Part shown: positions 34,567 through 42,656 of the stretch, in pieces
How positions within the stretch are numbered: the stretch's first letter is position 1
Layout: each line of letters opens with the position of its first letter
Assembly: GCA_964019655.1 (NCBI GenBank)
Contig: CAXHTR010000006.1
Coordinates: forward strand, 62,001-126,000
Source: Perkinsela sp. pyNocScin1
Lineage: Eukaryota; Euglenozoa; Kinetoplastea; Prokinetoplastida; Perkinselidae
Reading direction: 5' to 3'
Length of the DNA stretch: 64,000 bases
Made by a program: the position numbers and the translations under genes
Notes under the pieces: generated by a model
Databases searched by the model: none
What the model saw: the letters and a program-made list of their open reading frames with translations, nothing else
What the model was told of the DNA's origin: nothing

Positions 34567-35886
34567 TCACCTGTGCTCGTTTGTGTGATGGTTCGTCTCG
34601 TAGTCAACGTGCACGTATGCGCGGACGATTGGCAGGGCGTCCTGCTTCTCGAGAAAGACCTGCAGCGACTCGCCGATGTCGTGCGCTGGGCGCAGCGCCA
34701 TCTCTGGTGGGAGCACGATGTCGACTTCCGCGTGGTACCCGCAGCCGACAGAGTAGACTTGGACCTTCTCGATCGCTGTCACCTCGGGGTGGTGGGTAAG
34801 TGCGGCGAAGATGATCTGGTTGACGATGGCGTGCGGCGCTGTCTTGCAGCTCAGGTCGCGCATCTGCGCGTACGCGGCCTTGCTCCAGTTCACGATGATG
34901 TAGAGCGTGATGGCGATGCCGATGACGTCGTCCCACACGACATGCACGAGGAGCGTCATCACGACGCCGAGAAGACCAGCGGCGTTCGAGAGTACGTCGT
35001 TTCGGTGGTCGCGCACGAGGGCCTCGCCGATGGCGTCGCCCGCTGCGAGCGTCCGGCAGTAGAGGAACATCGCGCACTTGATGACGAGGACGATCTCCAT
35101 GATGATGACGACGGCGAGCGAGTGCGTGATGCCTTCGTCGCTCGACGTCAGGTGCTCGTAGAGAGAGGCCACGCAGTGCTGGACGACGCTGAGCGACGCC
35201 GACGCCATGATGGAACTGAAGATGAGCACGCCGAGCGGCTCGAGCCGCTTCGTCCCGATGGGGTACTTCCGCGCGTCCATGCGGCGCACGACGGAGCTCA
35301 GGAGCAGGAGAAAGCACCCACTAAAGATGTCGAGGACGGAGTCAAGCACGCTCGCGATGACAGTGAGCGATCGGCTGAGGTACACTGCGAAGAGCTTGAC
35401 TGCGAGGAGAAAGACGTTGAGGACGAGGGAGCCGTACATCGCCGTTGTCAGGCGGCGCGCGGCCGCTGAAAGCACCGGCTGGGGTAGCACATCAACGCGC
35501 ACGGGAGTTTCCGGGTGTATTTCAGGGGCCTGGCCGTCGCGGGTGATCGGGGATGGCGTAAAATTCGCGTGGTGCAGCCGCTGCTGCCGAAGGATGTCTA
35601 TGTTCTGCGCGACGAGGGCGGCCTGTGCCTTGTAGTATGAGAAGGTCTTCTTTTTCTTTTGCTGTGCCAGGAGGGCGGTATGTACATCGCTGTGTGCGCT
35701 CGGCCAAAATCTTCCAATGCAACCACACAGCCAGGACTTGGCGGACCCATACAGCGTGTCAGATGCCTTTTCCTCGCGTATTTTGTCCATGCAGAGCCTG
35801 TAAAAGTCTGCATACGCATCCATTTCAGTGTTTGCGCACAGGTCAAGAGTGGTGCCGTGGTGGATGCTGGCGATACTTGAGCTCAT
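34567..35886 (-). CDS. Cation diffusion facilitator, Mn-type (MTP8-11-like)
   Basis: CDF proteins exchange divalent metals for protons. The long cytosolic N-terminus (about 145 residues) precedes six membrane helices. The metal-site motifs are DSVLD in helix 2 (near 183, within VIASVLDSVLDIFSGC) and DHRND in helix 5 (near 288). Both read DxxxD, which is the Mn-CDF pattern rather than the HxxxD of Zn transporters. The C-terminal cytosolic domain ends in the usual His/Asp strand HVDYETNHHTNEH. The 439-residue length fits plant Mn-type MTPs. It would move Mn into the Golgi, a vacuole or vesicles. Confidence 0.88.
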   Translation of the reverse strand: MSSSIASIHHGTTLDLCANTEMDAYADFYRLCMDKIREEKASDTLYGSAKSWLCGCIGRFWPSAHSDVHTALLAQQKKKKTFSYYKAQAALVAQNIDILRQQRLHHANFTPSPITRDGQAPEIHPETPVRVDVLPQPVLSAAARRLTTAMYGSLVLNVFLLAVKLFAVYLSRSLTVIASVLDSVLDIFSGCFLLLLSSVVRRMDARKYPIGTKRLEPLGVLIFSSIMASASLSVVQHCVASLYEHLTSSDEGITHSLAVVIIMEIVLVIKCAMFLYCRTLAAGDAIGEALVRDHRNDVLSNAAGLLGVVMTLLVHVVWDDVIGIAITLYIIVNWSKAAYAQMRDLSCKTAPHAIVNQIIFAALTHHPEVTAIEKVQVYSVGCGYHAEVDIVLPPEMALRPAHDIGESLQVFLEKQDALPIVRAYVHVDYETNHHTNEHR

Positions 35887-36054
35887 CTTAGGAAATTATG
35901 CGCATTGGAATTTCTTAAAACTTTCTGAAAGAGTACACATACGAGGAATACACGAGGGGCTGCACATTTCGCATTATATTCACATCACGCCCAGCATGTC
36001 TGGACGTATTTGCAAGAATGGCAAGTAATATTTCTATCGACAGGGGTGCGTGCC

Positions 36055-36513
36055 CTAGTCAAACGGAAGACCGCCCATACGCGTGATACAGATAGCTCGT
36101 AGTCGTTCATTAAACCGGGAAGGAGAGCCTGGCCGCCCACCGCCTGTCTTCGTGCTTTTTGAATCTTTAACCATATTGATAGCGAATTCGACGATATCAT
36201 GCAAGCGTATGGAAGGGGCGGTATCTGTTTCCCGCAGGGTATCCCTAAAATGGCCGAAGCAATGCCAGCCGCTCAGCAGTTCCCTAAAAAACCCGTAACC
36301 TTTCGATGCATCCCAAAATATGCATACACCGGTGTAGCGCTTCGGTGACGGAACAGGTGTGGGTGGAAGAGTTTTCTGTGCGTTGCTCTTGAGCGCGGGC
36401 CGCGGCTTGATGCACATGATGCTCTTCCCTGGGTTCTTCTTGGAAATCTTCTTTGCGTGCAGATCTCGAATGGCTGTGCGGATGCCTGCTTTTGCCAAGA
36501 GCCATCCATGCAT
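36055..36513 (-). CDS. Cold-shock-domain protein
   Basis: The open frame begins with a GTG at 36543, but the first ATG is 36513, giving 152 residues. A cold-shock OB-fold occupies about residues 60-125: YTGVCIFWDASKGYGFFREL matches the GTVKWFN..KGYGFI signature with aromatic RNA contacts, then HCFGHFRDTL replaces the usual DVFVHQSAI, and LHDIVEFAINMVK the VEF strand. The N-terminus is basic, with a Lys cluster (AKKISKKNPGKS), and may direct it to an organelle or bind RNA. The C-terminus is Gly/Pro/Arg-rich. It would bind single-stranded RNA or DNA. Confidence 0.7.
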   Translation of the reverse strand: MHGWLLAKAGIRTAIRDLHAKKISKKNPGKSIMCIKPRPALKSNAQKTLPPTPVPSPKRYTGVCIFWDASKGYGFFRELLSGWHCFGHFRDTLRETDTAPSIRLHDIVEFAINMVKDSKSTKTGGGRPGSPSRFNERLRAICITRMGGLPFD

Positions 36514-36583
36514 TGAAATTTCGAAACGATTAAAAATATTCACTTTTTCATATGCCCTTTACTAATCCTTAGGGGACAGAGTT

Positions 36584-37204
36584 CTACGTGCGCCGTTCCA
36601 CCTTCTTATCGAGGATCTGCACGTTGCCCTGCTGGGCTTCGTCTTTCATCTGCCGGAGGTACCTGTGGTAGTCAAAGGATTGCGGTGACTTGTTGAATGT
36701 CTCGACCCACTCGTTGTACTTCGCTGGCAGTGAGTAATACTTGAGGAGCATAGTACACGCGAAGGCACAGTCGGACTTTTTGAAAATCTCGTCCTTAATC
36801 TCTGCGCGCACGAGCACGATGCCCTTGGACGCGGCAAGTTCGTCAAAGAACTGAATCGTCATGTGCACATCCGCGCTGTCCTGCTTGTCCTGCCAGACCT
36901 TGAGCGGCGCAACACCGATCAGGTCGCGGTCGAAGCACGTGACCACATTGAAGAGCGCTGTGTCGCGAAAGATTGGAATAACGAAGTAGGGAGACTTCTC
37001 GAAACGCGGAAGGAGTTGCTTGTAGGCGTCCGCCGATACGACGCGCCCGTAGTATTGAATGAGGTTCTCGTGATGGGTCATCCAGATGTTCATGATCTCC
37101 GGGGTGCTGAGCTTCTTGAGCTCATCTGTCTTCATCAGAGCGTCAAGGGACTTGCGCCCGGGTAGCTTGAGAAAGCCTTGGAGCACAGCGCTTCGCAAAA
37201 ACAT
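36584..37204 (-). CDS. ATP11: Mitochondrial F1-ATPase assembly factor 1 (ATP11/ATPAF1)
   Basis: ATP11 binds the beta subunit of F1 and prevents its aggregation. The first in-frame ATG is 37204 (frame open upstream to a TTG at 37291), giving 206 residues. The family start RKSLDALMKTDELKKLSTPE near 16 and the I.NIW..HH segment are clear. They are followed by SPYFVIPIFRDTALFNVVTC and SKGIVLVRAEIKDEIF near 150, and a Leu/Tyr-rich C-terminus with the KYYS segment. The basic N-terminus (MFLRSAVLQGFLKLPGRKS) is a plausible presequence. The gene is shorter than yeast ATP11 (about 318), lacking the N-terminal extension. Confidence 0.85.
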   Translation of the reverse strand: MFLRSAVLQGFLKLPGRKSLDALMKTDELKKLSTPEIMNIWMTHHENLIQYYGRVVSADAYKQLLPRFEKSPYFVIPIFRDTALFNVVTCFDRDLIGVAPLKVWQDKQDSADVHMTIQFFDELAASKGIVLVRAEIKDEIFKKSDCAFACTMLLKYYSLPAKYNEWVETFNKSPQSFDYHRYLRQMKDEAQQGNVQILDKKVERRT

Positions 37205-37292
37205 TAGAAACTGTACATACCATGGGAAAGGAATCTTTTGGAGAGATCGCTCATCAGCAGGCAGGGCAGAAAGCAAAAGAGGTACACACAAT

Positions 37293-38522
37293 CTATTCGG
37301 GCAGGGAGCTACGCTTCTCGCAGATCATCGCAGCCACGGCCTCCGCCCACTGCGCATGGTCGTTGAGCGCTGGGAAGAGGAACCACTCCTCGCCACCCTC
37401 CTCGAGGAAAACCTCCTTGTATTCCTCGCCAAGCTCGCAGGTCGTCTCGAGGCAGTCTGTCACAAAACTCGGGCCCACGATAGCCACGCGCTTCTTCCCA
37501 CTTGCCGGTAGCGAGCGAATGACGTCCTCAGCGTACGGCTGCAGCCACGGGTCGCTGCCAAAGCGCGATTGAAAACAGACAGCGTACTTGTCGGCAGGGA
37601 GAGCAAAGCGCGCAGCTATAGCTCGAGCAGTCGCATAGCAGTGTGCGCGGTAGCAGTAGGCGTTATCATCGTCAACGCGGGCCATGCAAATGTGCGAGCG
37701 AGCGTTGTACATCGACTCGTCGTACGTGCGTGGGAATGGCGCCTCAGTGGGGTCAATGTGCCTGCAGTTGTCGCAGAGCCGGGAGACATGTCGCCACGGC
37801 AGTCCATGAAACGAGAACAGCACACAGTCGAAGGACCGAATATCGGCGCCGGCGACGTCTGGCGACAGCACACGCGTGAGCGCATCGAGGTACTGCTCGT
37901 TCGCGTAAAAGTGAGAGATCACGTGCGTGTGCGGGATGACGTCCCAGTGCTGCAAGAAGCGCATCGCCCATTCGATGGCACTACCGGAAGAGCTCGACGC
38001 GTACTGCGGGAACATCGGCATGACAATGAGAGACCGGCAGCGGGCCTCACACAGAGCGTTCATCGCAGCGGCCAGCGAGGGCAGCTGGTAGCGCATGCCG
38101 TACTCCACGATGTACTCGTCCCCGAGGGCCTTCTGGACCATAGCGTGGACCGCTTGCGAGTGCTCTAGGAGCGGTGAGGTGTTGTCGTGGATATTCCAGA
38201 GCTCTTTGTACGAACGGCCAGACGTGAAGCAGCGAATCGGCGTGATGATGAGGTAGACGAGGGCGGCGCGCGCGAGGCCGGGGAGCGAATCGATGACGCG
38301 CCAGTCGAAGAGGAACTCAATGAGGAACTTACGCACGAACCATGGCGTGGGTTTCGTCGGTGTGCCGAGGTTGATGAGAACAACGCCAACGCGGTTCGGT
38401 TTCACGCTGCCGAGCTCGGCCGGTACAATCTGCGCCTTGTTCCGTCTCGCCCACGGGCAAATGGACTTCCAACGCAAGAGAATAGCGGCAACAGCACAGG
38501 CAGCGAGGGCCTTTCTAAGCAT
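37293..38522 (-). CDS. hemH: Ferrochelatase (HemH), bacterial type
   Basis: Ferrochelatase inserts iron into protoporphyrin IX. The frame begins at a TTG (38540), but the first ATG is 38522, giving 409 residues. Signatures: VGVVLINLGTPTKPTPWFVR near 45, the active-site His in FSFHGLPWRH near 240, FQSRFGSDPWLQPYAED near 320, and PSFVTDCLETTCELGEEYKE near 350. The long C-terminal insert and [2Fe-2S] Cys cluster of animal enzymes are absent. The PSFVTDCLETTCELGEEYKE block resembles proteobacterial HemH. The N-terminus is hydrophobic and basic (MLRKALAACAVAAILLRWK) and could anchor or target it to mitochondria. Confidence 0.93.
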   Translation of the reverse strand: MLRKALAACAVAAILLRWKSICPWARRNKAQIVPAELGSVKPNRVGVVLINLGTPTKPTPWFVRKFLIEFLFDWRVIDSLPGLARAALVYLIITPIRCFTSGRSYKELWNIHDNTSPLLEHSQAVHAMVQKALGDEYIVEYGMRYQLPSLAAAMNALCEARCRSLIVMPMFPQYASSSSGSAIEWAMRFLQHWDVIPHTHVISHFYANEQYLDALTRVLSPDVAGADIRSFDCVLFSFHGLPWRHVSRLCDNCRHIDPTEAPFPRTYDESMYNARSHICMARVDDDNAYCYRAHCYATARAIAARFALPADKYAVCFQSRFGSDPWLQPYAEDVIRSLPASGKKRVAIVGPSFVTDCLETTCELGEEYKEVFLEEGGEEWFLFPALNDHAQWAEAVAAMICEKRSSLPE

Positions 38523-38603
38523 TTGTCTGATAAACAGCAAAGAAAAAACATGTAATTAGTGCGGAGAACAGCATAGAAGAACATTCATCACTCTCCCAAA
38601 GCA

Positions 38604-40385
38604 TTACTTACCCTTTCGCTTCTTTAGCTCAGCAGCGACTTCTTTGAGTGGCCGAGATGCTTTCAGCTGCCCCAGCTCGTACGACTGGGCGATATCTGCA
38701 TCGGCAGCGTAAAAGTTTGCGTTTTGCTGCAAGCGCATCGTGCGTGGGCCCGCTTCACTCTCCAGTCCGTCCACAGACGCGAACATGGAGTCGTATGCGA
38801 CATTGCGCTTGGCGTCAGCCGCGGCCTTCGCATGTTTCTCAGTGCCCTCCACAGCGTACAGCTCACTCTCCATTCTGCTGGCGAAACGGCTGTCGATGGC
38901 AGCGTCCTTCTTCACCTTCTTCTTCCTCCTGATCGGCTCAACTGGTGTAATCGGATCCTGATTCTTCAGCTTCTTTATCAGCTTTGAGCCCTTCGTCGCC
39001 TTCTGGTACGGCTTACTGGCCTCAAGCGCGTTGCGCAGGAAGCGTAGATGCGTGTGGTCGATGAGATAGCCATTCATGATGGGCCGGATGACGTCAACGC
39101 CGGCCTTGTCCGGTGAGAGCCCGAGCTCTGCAAATTCATCTTGCGAAATGAACACAAACTCTTGCTGCACCGGCGAGACCTCGTCCGCGGCCGGCTTGTC
39201 CTGCTTCTCTGCCGCGAGGCGGTCGAGGTAGCCGCACCAGCGCGGCGCCGGACCGAGGTGAGGCACAAAGAGCCCGTAGCCTGCGCTCTGCTCCATACCA
39301 AGCATGATCAGTCCGCTATGCTTTGTCCCTTGCGCATCTCCAGCGATGAAAGCAAAGTCATGTATGCTCGGCGGCGTGCTCGCACGATACGTGTAGTCGA
39401 AAACGCTCTTAGACTCGCGCCCACTTGGCGCGGTGAATGGCTCGACGACTGTCAGTGTCTCGCCCTGGGCGTCGTCCCAGATATGCATGCTGCGGGAGTC
39501 CATGCTGCAGATGAGGTGCCCAGCGCCCGCGCCGCTCAGCGATCGAGAGAAGCTGTCCATCAGATGGAAGGCTATTTTTTTGATGGGAAGTTCATTGCAG
39601 TGGTTCTTGACGAGGAGCGGCACACTCTTTCGCATGTCGTAGAGCAAAATATTTCCAGCTGCTGTTCCAACGACGAATTGGAAGCCGTTATGCGGGTCGG
39701 CCGTTATCGCAGTGATCGGTGCCCGGAGGCCATCTGGCAGCGTGGCACACGAAAGCGGAGCTACAGCTTGTGTACCCTCGCTCTCGCTCCCCAGGAAGCA
39801 GCGAATGACACCGTCTTCGCATCCGACGAGGTCCAGGTTGTGCTCTGTGAGCGTGCATATCGCCTGCGCGCCGACTGATTTCGCCGACCCAGCCTTGGAC
39901 GTGATGTCGTAGGGTGGCAGCTTAGTGCCCTCCTTGAGACACAGCCGCTCAATTGCACTCGTATCAAACGAAGGCAGAAGAATTTGGTCGTTGAGCGGAT
40001 TCAGAAACAGTGCGTTGGGCTGCGCCTTCGTTCGAATCGTTGTGTGCACGCCGTTCTGGTCGTGAAACTCGATGAGATTGCGATGCCGCATGAGTACAGC
40101 GAACTTGCGGTAGTCGTCCGACAGGGATATGCCGTCAATGGCCTCGTCGCGGAAGAAGCGGCTGTACTTCATGCTCATCTGGTGCACGTCGAGGCATTTG
40201 ATCTGCGAAGGGTATTCGCCGAGCAGAAAGATAAAATTTCGGTCACGCGATTCCCATATCTTTTTAATACGCGTCGGCATGCAAAAGTCTTGCAAGAGCT
40301 CAAAGCTGTCCTTCTTTGGCGGCTTCTCAGGGTCTGCGCTCGGTATGTGGAAGCACGATATTTCGTTGTGGGAAGTTTCGTGCAT
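38604..40385 (-). CDS. NOL10: NOL10/ENP2, WD40 nucleolar protein of the SSU processome
   Basis: ENP2 is needed for early 18S rRNA processing. I start at 40385 (MHETSHNEISCFHIPS), which matches the family start; the open frame extends to an ATG at 40502 through a hydrophobic stretch unlike the family. WD-like beta repeats fill the first 340 residues: IKCLDVHQMSMKYSRFFRDE, SLSDDYRKFAVLMRHRNLIE and LICSMDSRSMHIWD are characteristic. The NUC153-type motif region near the C-terminus has KDAAIDSRFASRMES and RNVAYDSMFASVDGLESE. The acidic/basic tail ends in LKKRKGK, a nucleolar signal. Confidence 0.88.
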   Translation of the reverse strand: MHETSHNEISCFHIPSADPEKPPKKDSFELLQDFCMPTRIKKIWESRDRNFIFLLGEYPSQIKCLDVHQMSMKYSRFFRDEAIDGISLSDDYRKFAVLMRHRNLIEFHDQNGVHTTIRTKAQPNALFLNPLNDQILLPSFDTSAIERLCLKEGTKLPPYDITSKAGSAKSVGAQAICTLTEHNLDLVGCEDGVIRCFLGSESEGTQAVAPLSCATLPDGLRAPITAITADPHNGFQFVVGTAAGNILLYDMRKSVPLLVKNHCNELPIKKIAFHLMDSFSRSLSGAGAGHLICSMDSRSMHIWDDAQGETLTVVEPFTAPSGRESKSVFDYTYRASTPPSIHDFAFIAGDAQGTKHSGLIMLGMEQSAGYGLFVPHLGPAPRWCGYLDRLAAEKQDKPAADEVSPVQQEFVFISQDEFAELGLSPDKAGVDVIRPIMNGYLIDHTHLRFLRNALEASKPYQKATKGSKLIKKLKNQDPITPVEPIRRKKKVKKDAAIDSRFASRMESELYAVEGTEKHAKAAADAKRNVAYDSMFASVDGLESEAGPRTMRLQQNANFYAADADIAQSYELGQLKASRPLKEVAAELKKRKGK

Positions 40386-40520
40386 CACGGGTAGAATGAC
40401 ATGACAAGTAGATGTAACCGTAAATTGCACAAGTATGATAAGGAAAAGAGATGGAGACTCCTGGCATCTATCATACATATGATTGGTGTCGGTACAGTAC
40501 ATAAAAGCCCAAAAAGTATT

Positions 40521-40871
40521 TTAGCCCATGATGGTTGCCCTGAGGCGCTGACACTTTGCCTGCAGATCGGCGACTTCGTGTCCTCTATGCGTCGCAACAG
40601 CGCAGGCAGCGCCGGATATGGCCGAGGTACCTCGCGAGATAACGATACACGCTAATAGAAAGGCCGACAGTGCGGCGTACTCTTGCACAATTTCCGCCGC
40701 GAATACGAGCGGCTGCTCAAATGGTTGTTTTGATACGATGCCATGCAGCTGGAGGGTATTCCGTCGCTGATTGTCGAGCGTCTGGAAGTACAGCGCAGTC
40801 ATGGCATATCCGCCAATGATAGAAAAGAGGCAGCGGCGGAGCGGTCGGAGAGTGATGATGGACGAGAGCAT
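40521..40871 (-). CDS. Small membrane protein with two predicted helices, unrecognised
   Basis: The 116-residue frame has a basic N-terminus (LRPLRRCLFSIIGGY) and a first hydrophobic segment near 13-27. A second segment near 65-80 (EYAALSAFLLACIVIS) is followed by a Gly/Ala stretch and a charged C-terminal helix. This fits an inner mitochondrial membrane accessory protein. The ATG at 40871 is the first in frame. I do not recognise a family. Confidence 0.5.
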   Translation of the reverse strand: MLSSIITLRPLRRCLFSIIGGYAMTALYFQTLDNQRRNTLQLHGIVSKQPFEQPLVFAAEIVQEYAALSAFLLACIVISRGTSAISGAACAVATHRGHEVADLQAKCQRLRATIMG

Positions 40872-41025
40872 GAAGTCGATTTCACTTGCACATTTGTGTC
40901 AAAATTAACAAGGCAATTAAAAGAAATTCGGTGAGATTTTTTCGGATTACTATTGAGCCTTATTGAGAATACTGGGCGGGTCGACCTAGAGCAGACTGCG
41001 CGCTGTCTCCACGAGAGTTCTGTCG

Positions 41026-41901
41026 TTAGGCATCGTCCTGCGCGTTTTCTGCTGCGGCCTCATCAGTGGCTACAGTGGCCGCGTGATTGTCCTCGCCAAG
41101 CCCGTAAATTACGCCGGTCAAGTGCGCTGGGAGCTCACCGTCAGGGCATATCTCGCGCACGTATTTGAAGAAGCATAGGGCTGTGAGGAGCGAATCACTC
41201 CCGGCCTGATGGGCGGGACCGATGCGCTTGAGCGCAAAAATATCGGAGAGAGCGTCGAGACCGATTTCGTGCGAAATCTTATCGCATTTCTTGAGAATGT
41301 ACTTGATGTCATAAAGGTTTGGGAAAAATCTGTGCACAAGCTCAAAGAACTCGTCTTCGGTGTCTGGAAGATCCTCACCCGTGAGAGTTTTCACGATGTA
41401 GCAGAAGTCGTACCCGCTGTGGAAGCTCAGCCAGCTGATATCGGGGGATAACACAAGCCCAGAGGCGGTGAAATGCTGTGCAAACGTCAAAATGTCCACA
41501 CCATCGGATTCGAACTTGTCAAAGTTGATGCCACTCGCCGTGAGAAGGTCTATCGAGTCCTGCGCGTACAGGTCCTGTGAAAGACAGAAGCGGAAGTTGA
41601 ACTGCCACGTACTCGGGCCGTACGGCGGCGGGTTGCCGTTCTCGTCGACGAGTGTGATGCCGAGCTGGATGATTTTAAGTAGATTAACGTTGCAGCGCAG
41701 CGTTTGATAGTAAAAGTCCCGTGTCGTTCGAAACTGCCCGAGTGGTCGTGCTACGATTCCCGGAAACTCCGTGTCCATCGCGACGAAAGGGCAGATATCG
41801 ATAATGTTACTGATGTTTTTGAACTCCTCCTCCAAGTTGAATGCCCATACGTCGCGAATCGCGCTATTTCCACGCCCAGACCACTTCTCAAAGTCGAGCA
41901 T
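41026..41901 (-). CDS. CAF1: CAF1/POP2 deadenylase, CCR4-NOT complex
   Basis: CAF1 shortens poly(A) tails. The DEDD nuclease residues are visible: VAMDTEFPG near 41-49 (Asp and Glu), WLSFHSGYDFCYIVKTLTGE near 160 (Asp), and IGPAHQAGSDSLLTALCFFK near 228-247 (His/Asp). The N-terminal IRDVWAFNLEEEFKNISNII matches the family start. The 291-residue length is typical. A few acidic residues end the C-terminus (ENAQDDA). Close to animal CNOT7/8 and yeast Pop2, so mRNA decay by deadenylation is conserved here. Confidence 0.95.
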   Translation of the reverse strand: MLDFEKWSGRGNSAIRDVWAFNLEEEFKNISNIIDICPFVAMDTEFPGIVARPLGQFRTTRDFYYQTLRCNVNLLKIIQLGITLVDENGNPPPYGPSTWQFNFRFCLSQDLYAQDSIDLLTASGINFDKFESDGVDILTFAQHFTASGLVLSPDISWLSFHSGYDFCYIVKTLTGEDLPDTEDEFFELVHRFFPNLYDIKYILKKCDKISHEIGLDALSDIFALKRIGPAHQAGSDSLLTALCFFKYVREICPDGELPAHLTGVIYGLGEDNHAATVATDEAAAENAQDDA

Positions 41902-42036
41902 GTAAATTTAGAGAATTGAATTGAAAATTTCATATGGAAATTCGAGGCATGTCATCTGTTACTTTGTTTCGCTCAGTTTCATTGGTCAGCGACCAACGTT
42001 CACCGAAGGCAAGCACATGGACCACCAAAAGCAGTA

Positions 42037-42582
42037 CTAGGTGGATTTGCTCCATGTCATCGAGCACTCTGTGCACGTGTAGAAAACCGTTTGGCCTTCG
42101 TCGGCGCTTCGTGTTTGCGCCATGCGGATCCAACACGTTCGCTTTGCCTTGCATTTTTCGCAGTACTCTTCCTCAGTGGGCGCATCTGCTGTTGTTGCAG
42201 TTTTTGCAAAGATCAGATTCTTGAGGCGGGCAAACTCAGCTGCGCAGAAAGTCCGACTATCACCGATGAGGGGCGCGAAAACATCCCGCTTGATCGCCTC
42301 CTCGAGTGAGAGGTCTGACGGGAAATCGATGAGTGCAGGGTCATTGTTCATTTTCCGAATGAGTAAGTCTGCGACCGCTTCACGGAACTCTGCTTCCCGC
42401 TCTTCGATGGGCACCCAGTCCCACTTGCTGGTGACTCGCTCCTCGATGGCTGGCGCCGGTGCCGAAGCAAGGCGCTCGCCACACACGGGGCACTTGCCAA
42501 AGCGCTGCATCAAATAAGAGCCGCACGTAGGGCAGAATTCCATGCCCGTCTCAGTAATGATCCGGCTCTTTCCACTAGACAT
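42037..42582 (-). CDS. RPA12: RNA polymerase I subunit RPA12 with an expanded linker
   Basis: RPA12 supports RNA cleavage by Pol I. The N-terminal zinc ribbon is FCPTCGSYLMQRFGKCPVCG (residues 16-35). The C-terminal TFIIS-like ribbon is YCEKCKAKRTCWIRMAQTRS followed by ADEGQTVFYTCTECSMTW, with the acidic DE dipeptide that stimulates cleavage. The QTRSADEGQTVFYTCT run is diagnostic of Pol I RPA12 rather than RPB9 or RPC11. The linker between ribbons is about 105 residues, longer than in yeast or human RPA12 (whole proteins about 125), and is charged. It starts at the first ATG. Confidence 0.87.
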   Translation of the reverse strand: MSSGKSRIITETGMEFCPTCGSYLMQRFGKCPVCGERLASAPAPAIEERVTSKWDWVPIEEREAEFREAVADLLIRKMNNDPALIDFPSDLSLEEAIKRDVFAPLIGDSRTFCAAEFARLKNLIFAKTATTADAPTEEEYCEKCKAKRTCWIRMAQTRSADEGQTVFYTCTECSMTWSKST

Positions 42583-42656
42583 TGTACAGTAATCGTGAAA
42601 TAGCTAGGAAAGTTACTTTTTCAGCCCGAACCTTTCGTCAGTACTTCAAAGTACAT

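Noticed and set aside
34327-35469. A 380-codon + strand frame
   Set aside because: Antisense to the CDF transporter gene, with no recognisable domain and the same composition artefact.
37190-37240. Possible intron with GTATGT just upstream of the ATP11 start
   Set aside because: Splicing from the upstream ATG to the nearest AG would not keep the ATP11 frame; the ATG at 37204 is enough.
40386-40502. N-terminal extension of NOL10 from an upstream ATG
   Set aside because: The extra 39 residues are hydrophobic and unlike the family, while the ATG at 40385 gives the usual start.
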